Assembly (NCBI GenBank): GCA_008508345.1
Contig: QNGE01002355.1
Location: 53,676 to 117,675 of the forward strand
Length of the DNA stretch: 64,000 bases
Direction: 5' to 3'
DNA from: Paragonimus westermani
Lineage: Eukaryota; Platyhelminthes; Trematoda; Plagiorchiida; Troglotrematidae
The stretch's first letter is position 1. Every line of letters begins with the position of its first letter. A model generated the notes under the pieces. It worked only from the letters and a program-made list of their open reading frames with translations, was not told the origin of the DNA and searched no databases. Both the position numbers and the translations under genes were made by a program. Positions 59,255 to 64,000 of this stretch are shown here, piece after piece.

Positions 59255-59275
59255 TTGTAGTCGAAATCACATTGA

Positions 59276-59802
59276 CCTTCCTTTACACCAGTGTGCCGGT
59301 AAAGCATAGCATTGATGTTATTAAACAGTTATTGAAAAGTAATGATTCTCTTGGTGCATGTAATAATTTATCACCTTCCGAAATTTTATCTGGTCTTGAG
59401 CTTTGTCTGCATTCACCCTTGTTCTCATCTAACAAAAAAATTGTACAGGCAAACCGATTTTGTAGCTATGGGTTCCCCTGTTGCACCTGCAGTAGCCAAT
59501 CTTTCCTCGGATACCTGGAAACACAGGCTATGAGTGAATTTATCTGCCCTCAGAGAATTTGGTGGCGGTATGTAGATGACACATTCGTAGTCATGAAACA
59601 GACTGCTCGCGACCAATTCCTACAGTTTCTTAACTCAAAATGCAACGGCATAGTCTTCACATTGGAAACTGAAACCGATGAGCGCTCACTGAATTTTCTA
59701 GACTGCCTAGTCAAAGTTGACAAGCCGTTATCTCAACTTCAACTCGTCCCATCCAATCGGTATGAAAAGAGCTGTCATCAAATCACTCGTCAACAGAGCT
59801 AA
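59276..59802 (+). pseudogene. PLE reverse transcriptase, broken C-terminal half
   Basis: The RT is spread over two frames. One holds WWRYVDDTFVV, the catalytic YVDD, and LNFLDCLVKV. The other holds KLYRQTDFVAMGSPVAPAVA, the motif just before it. The switch into the second frame happens at a run of seven A (59434-59440), and the switch back near CAATCTTTCC (about 59496-59506), so the two one-base indels compensate each other. A third break near 59715 removes the part that normally precedes SRYLNFNS and shifts the frame again. The N-terminal half of the RT is missing. Homopolymer indels can also be assembly errors, but the third break is a real deletion. Confidence 0.8.
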
Positions 59803-60568
59803 TAGGATCCGCACCACTGAGCTCTCCACAACAAGAGGGATTTCTCATATCAGAGAAATGCTAGCCGCTAATCACTATCGGAACCCATTTACTGAGAACA
59901 CAATTAAGCGTATGTCCACTAAGGAAGAGACCAAAACGACCAGAACTTTCACGTCTACTGTGCAAATACCGTATCGTGAACAAACATCTGAAAAAATCCG
60001 CCCCATTCTGTCTGAGTACGCTATCCGGACTGTATTTCGGTTAGACAATACCTTTGAACGACTGGTAACACACCCTAAGGATCCAATTTCTATGGGCCAT
60101 CAGACAGACCGCGTTTACGAAATCAAATGCGGTGACTGCAACGCCAGCTACATTGGAGAGACAAGTAGACAACTGAAAGTACGTGTTGCCGAACACAAGA
60201 GGCACACGAGGTTCCCTCCTAAACACGCCTATCAATTTCAGAGGCTAGAGAAGGATTCGGCCATCGCACTACATGCACTCTCAGAGAATCACAACGTAGG
60301 TTTTGATCAAGCTCGAGTGATTCACAAGGGTCTAGCTCCCTATGCGGAGTGGTGCTGTGCTGAAGTTCTCACCATTTACACACAGCACGCTTGTGTTAAT
60401 CACAATGATAGCAAACCCCTGTCTGCAGTGTTGCGTGGATGGATAAACAGCACCAGACACGGACGCGTCTTATCTACATCTGTCTCACCCCCACTTAGTG
60501 GGCAAAGGATTAGACCAATCCGGTTAAATGCAGTACAAATTGACCAAACCACGGCAAATCCCATTTGA
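59717..60568 (+). CDS. PLE GIY-YIG endonuclease part, long open frame
   Basis: An open frame of 283 codons (opening at TTG, no proper start, so it is the C-terminal part of a polyprotein). It begins with the RT end (SRYLNFNSSHPIGMKRAV), then the linker, a Cys-x2-Cys site at residues 138-141, SYIGE at about 144-148, an Arg in the following helix, a Glu-His pair (VAEH), and the conserved C-terminal segment around AEVLTIYTQHACVNHND. These are the hallmarks of the PLE endonuclease, which nicks DNA to prime reverse transcription. Catalytic residues look intact, but without a complete RT the element cannot move on its own. The stop is at 60566-60568, 14 bp before the right arm. Confidence 0.8.
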   Translation: MTSRYLNFNSSHPIGMKRAVIKSLVNRANRIRTTELSTTRGISHIREMLAANHYRNPFTENTIKRMSTKEETKTTRTFTSTVQIPYREQTSEKIRPILSEYAIRTVFRLDNTFERLVTHPKDPISMGHQTDRVYEIKCGDCNASYIGETSRQLKVRVAEHKRHTRFPPKHAYQFQRLEKDSAIALHALSENHNVGFDQARVIHKGLAPYAEWCCAEVLTIYTQHACVNHNDSKPLSAVLRGWINSTRHGRVLSTSVSPPLSGQRIRPIRLNAVQIDQTTANPI

Positions 60569-60600
60569 CCTCTGTTCCTCTGTCAATGTGATTTCGATTA

Positions 60601-60648
60601 CAACACTCCTGAGGAAGGCTACCCGAGGTGGTTGAAACGTAGAGTACT
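60601..60648 (+). ncRNA. Hammerhead-like ribozyme motif of PLE right arm
   Basis: CTGAGGA (60609-60615), an unpaired A, helix II GGCTACC/GGTGGTT with loop CGA (60617-60633), GAAAC (60634-60638), palindromic ACGT as minimal helix III, and a GTA cleavage triplet ending at 60641. Helix I is ACTC/GAGT, 4 bp. PLEs are known to carry such minimal hammerheads, thought to act as dimers through the self-complementary helix III. The core is intact. Activity of the single copy is doubtful because of the short helices. Confidence 0.65.
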
Positions 60649-60684
60649 ACAACTTGCTTGTAACCTTGTGTTATTCTCAATCTG

Positions 60685-63600
60685 TTTATCAACAACATGT
60701 TAAACATGACACCCAAACTGTTCAGCTTCATTCGTACTAAATTTGGTGTGGATATCTTACAAATGCCTTCTGAGCTTTTGAACTAATGCGATTGAGGATA
60801 CGAGAAACTGTCGAAGGACAGGCTTGTTTGCTACGCGTTTTTTCTCATAAATGCGTATTGCTGATCTTTTGTTCCGAAGAATTCGTTCCCATACTTGAAA
60901 TATAATAAGGAATTGTGACCTCACATTTTATTTATGCCCAGTATAAGCGCATTTTTTTGCATCAGTGTTTAAAGTATTAAAGGACTGTGTGGAGTGAGGA
61001 ACCTTTCTTACGCCAAGCGTTAACAATATAAATATGGGAAGTGTCTTACTTGAGTGTACCTTCGTAACATATCGAAGAGGAAGTGAGCAATTATTGTCAA
61101 ACGTTTCTACATTCGGAGTTGTTTAGTAATGGTATTGACGCCTGCCTCCTCTTCACTTAAGTGGAAGCAAACCTACGACATTCGCTTACGACGTTGCCGT
61201 CAGTTAGGTAGTGGTCTCAATATTTGGCTGTGGGTGTTTATAAACATGCTGTTGTTTTGTTGATGAATGGAACCTACCAGAAGTGATCACTTCTGGAAGG
61301 GTGTCATTATTTGAGCTGAGAGAGGTCAGACCAATCGTCGCCGACAAGCACGAAGCTAAAAAGAAGCCGACGACTGAAATTTGAAAAGCTTGATATGAAC
61401 GTTAGCACAAGACGTACCAACCGTCTTATCTAAAACGATCATCTTAGCACGTCACACAGTATGCATATTGGGCTTGGTTGTTGATGGTAGCTGAGCATAA
61501 GTTCCCCAAGCACTGCATCGCCTATGAAGGTGTGGTGTGATTATAACGGTTTCAAGCGCGATTGTTGCTCGTTTGACCGATTCCACTCTGTCAGTAAAGA
61601 AGATGCCTTCCAGAGTGTCTACCGAGTGCCAAGATACTGATCAAAAATGGTGAGATGCCGCAATTTGACCGTTGCCGAAGCCATTAGGATCTGATTGTGT
61701 AACCCTGACCTCTGCACTCAGAAGAAGTTCGTGCGGACACTTAACCTCCCTTGGCCCACAATCAATCAGGCTCACAATGTGGAAAAGTGACTGCGTAACG
61801 AATATCAAACACGCCGTCTATAACCTATATTGAACGTTTTTCAAACTCACCCTAGTCACTGTTTTCATGTATGTTATGCTGTAATTGGTTGGCGGCATAC
61901 GATTTGGACTAGCTTTTTACAGTGACCGAAGCCAAAAGACGCCTGTGCTTAACCATCACCATAATTGGCTTGCGCTGAACCACTTGCAGTTCCACCCACA
62001 CACCACATATCCAGCGTAAACCCGAAGGAATAAGACCAGTAGGTGTGCGGGTGGGACTTTTGTGTCCAGCCAGCGAATGCTGGTTAGCCAGTTGAGTGGC
62101 TAGCAGGGAAAGGTAACCCTTGTCTGTCAAAAATTAACCAGAGAGAGACTGCAATGCCGAGGTCCCAGTTGAGAAGAATGGTTTGTAGAGTACAATACAA
62201 GAAGCATTACAACATAGGAGTGCATGCTGGTGCATCTATGAGAGGATAGGAATGAAAAAAGAAATTCACAGTGAACTACGAGAAGTCAGACAGACCATTC
62301 ATCATACAGTACACCAACAAAGCTGAAGAAATGAATGGGTAGAAGATTTCAGACATCCAACTTTCTGAAAGCAGGAGCGGATTAGTTGTCATACGACCAG
62401 AGTCTTGGCCGATGCAATCATTAACAGAAGCAAAATGGATATACTGATATGGTCTACTTGGCCTGAGCCTGTGCTCAACGTATTCGTTGTCTCTTCGTCA
62501 GCAGTGTACTATGAGTACTTTGGTGACCTACTAATCCCAAGTGGCCAGCGCAATCGCGGCAGCACACATAGTCATATAGTCACGTCACCGCGACCAATGG
62601 CACCGATGGTTCCGTTTCGTACCGCCAGCTTTCGTTCTCTGCCGCTGTGTTGTAATTCGTCTGATGATGAAACACATAAAACAAGTCTTGTTCGCTACTC
62701 TGTTGTTCACAATCAATTTCATTTGGTAGACAAATATGCCAACATGCAATTCGTTCAGTGATGACCTGAATAACATTACTGTTGTTCGCGAAAAAAGAAA
62801 ACAAATCAGGGGTTTGACTATCAACATCAGTATGTCTACGAGATACGAATGTGACTGAGTTGGTATGTCTGAACTCATGACATTCTCGTCGTTAACATGC
62901 GGTTCTAAGGAGAATGCAGACTTGTGTATCACTTTTGCAAAAGATGAAAGGACTGCTTCTCAAGAAGGACTCATGCAGAAATGTAGTTGACAGCCTTGGT
63001 ATCTTGAGGAACATGAAGAGGAATTTTGCTTCCACGGTCAACGAGAATCCTCAGTTTTCTATGGAAGCTCCTGACTAGTCAGTGTACGGTCCAACAGAGG
63101 CTGCGAAAACAACTGTAAGATGTGACTAACATGCTACGATAGACCTGCCAGTAAACCGACACTGATCAGGAACATCACGGACGACACTGTCATCGTTAAA
63201 ACAGAGTTAGTGAGGAAGATGCACTACGCTGCATAGGAGAGATTGTCCATGCAATGGAAAAGAAACATCAAAGCTTTAACTCCACGGTTTTAGCATCGTT
63301 TGTAACGCACAATATCACACTCGGGAATTCCATTTTCTAGTATGAAGCCAATAGTTCGAAATGCGTTGAACGTTTAGCTAACCCTCTTCATAAACTTTGG
63401 ACAGCCTTGGAATCTGTGTAAAAAATTTGCATTTATTTCCCAAACACCGTTAGCAGGGTATGCATCTCTCTTCATAAACAATTAATAGGCAAACTGATTG
63501 GTTGAACAATGCATACCTAACCTGTGGCTCACACATTTACCTTATTTCCCAAATTCTGCGTACTCCTTCGAGGATCAGTTGAAACGTGTCGTGTAGAGAT

Positions 63601-64000
63601 TAAAGCTGCTTTCCCTTCAAAAACCAAGGGATACTATTACAGGTACACCCCATTTTAATGCGTATAAGACAAACGAGAAATCTCCAGAAAATGTATATCT
63701 GTGTTATTGTTGAAGGAAGTAATTTTGTCTATTCAATGTAGTCGTCCGTTAGAAGCCTTTCTGACAGCTCTGGCCAAGGATACACTGTTGTACCATTGAG
63801 ATTAGCACCCTTACTCTCAAATTTGTTCCTTTTTTTGTTTGATATTTGAAAGTCAAAACTGCATCGCTTGTTTTACCGACTCAAAGAAAATGTATAAATG
63901 CTTAGTGAAAGGTCGTTGTGTTTGCCAGCAACAGATCTACTAAGATGTTATTCTGCCTAACACTACCAAAGTTGGTCGTTTTCCAGAACTTATGATAAAC
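60685..64000. other. Non-coding stretch to window end
   Basis: I recognise no gene. The frames at 61909-62130 and 62405-62932 overlap on both strands and match nothing I know. Region 61.3-62.2 kb is more GC-rich than its surroundings and could be an old repeat, but I found no second copy in the window. Confidence 0.45.

Larger units (their letters stand above)
59176..60684 (+). mobile_element. PLE family 1, 5'-truncated, with inverted termini
   Basis: Arms 59176-59275 and 60583-60684 are inverted repeats of about 100 bp (ends CAGATTGAGAATAAC and its complement). The coding part starts abruptly inside the RT directly after the left arm, so the left arm is an inverted copy of the 3' end joined to a 5'-truncated main unit. 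This is the same architecture as PLE family 2 at 39.5-40.6 kb. No clear target duplication was found. Confidence 0.85.

Noticed and set aside
62485..62510. Minus-strand CTGACGA near 62.5 kb
   Set aside because: No GAAA or helix II follows; a chance 7-mer.
63555..63602. GTTGAAACGTGTCG with upstream CTCCTTCGAGGA, similar to a PLE family 1 arm
   Set aside because: Helix II is absent and the flanks do not align to the arm.
1..64000. Bacterial features, CRISPR arrays, rRNA or tRNA genes
   Set aside because: I looked on both strands and found no array of spaced repeats, no cloverleaf and no rRNA-like sequence.

Overview
The window is eukaryotic. It is AT-rich, has no operon-like packing and no chain of bacterial-type genes, and its only long open reading frames belong to retroelements. 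Two features point to a parasitic flatworm, most likely a trematode with a large, repeat-filled genome. One is a tRNA-headed SINE that carries a type I hammerhead ribozyme, of the kind known as Sm-alpha in schistosomes. The other is the company it keeps: a Mag/K02A2.6-like Ty3/gypsy element and several Penelope-like elements (PLEs). The species cannot be named from the sequence alone. I see no rRNA, tRNA or CRISPR array.

Layout. At 2300-7042 lies a complete Ty3/gypsy LTR retrotransposon: two 271-bp LTRs differing at one base, a primer-binding region, one uninterrupted gag-pol ORF of 1391 codons, a polypurine tract and a short target duplication. It looks recent and may be competent. About 440 bp downstream (7481-7527) is a palindrome-bearing, hammerhead-like remnant resembling a PLE terminus. 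PLE family 1 ends, with a hammerhead-like core, recur at 13.0 kb (lone terminus), 14.7 kb (decayed), 33.4 kb (two termini fused head to head) and 59.2-60.7 kb. The last is a 5'-truncated element with a broken reverse transcriptase, a long GIY-YIG endonuclease frame and inverted terminal copies. A second PLE family sits at 39.53-40.64 kb as two head-to-head units flanked by a 12-bp direct repeat. SINE copies lie at 29.2, 43.3 (minus), 43.5, 48.8 (minus) and 56.9 kb. The minus-strand copy at 43.37-43.41 kb keeps every conserved hammerhead core base.

The rest, well over 80 percent of the window, is non-coding or intronic DNA with no recognisable gene. The ORFs of 60-140 codons there are about what chance gives. 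A few segments (12.5, 16.6, 35.0, 44.6 and 57.1-57.6 kb) have plausible splice sites or protein-like composition. They are listed as low-confidence candidate exons of unknown genes.

How the parts work together: the gypsy element encodes its whole replication set (Gag, protease, RT, RNase H, integrase). The SINEs encode nothing and would depend on another element's RT. The PLEs pair an RT with a GIY-YIG nuclease. Two unrelated retroelement classes here, SINE and PLE, both carry self-cleaving RNA motifs with a minimal 2-bp helix III, and this is the most interesting theme of the window.
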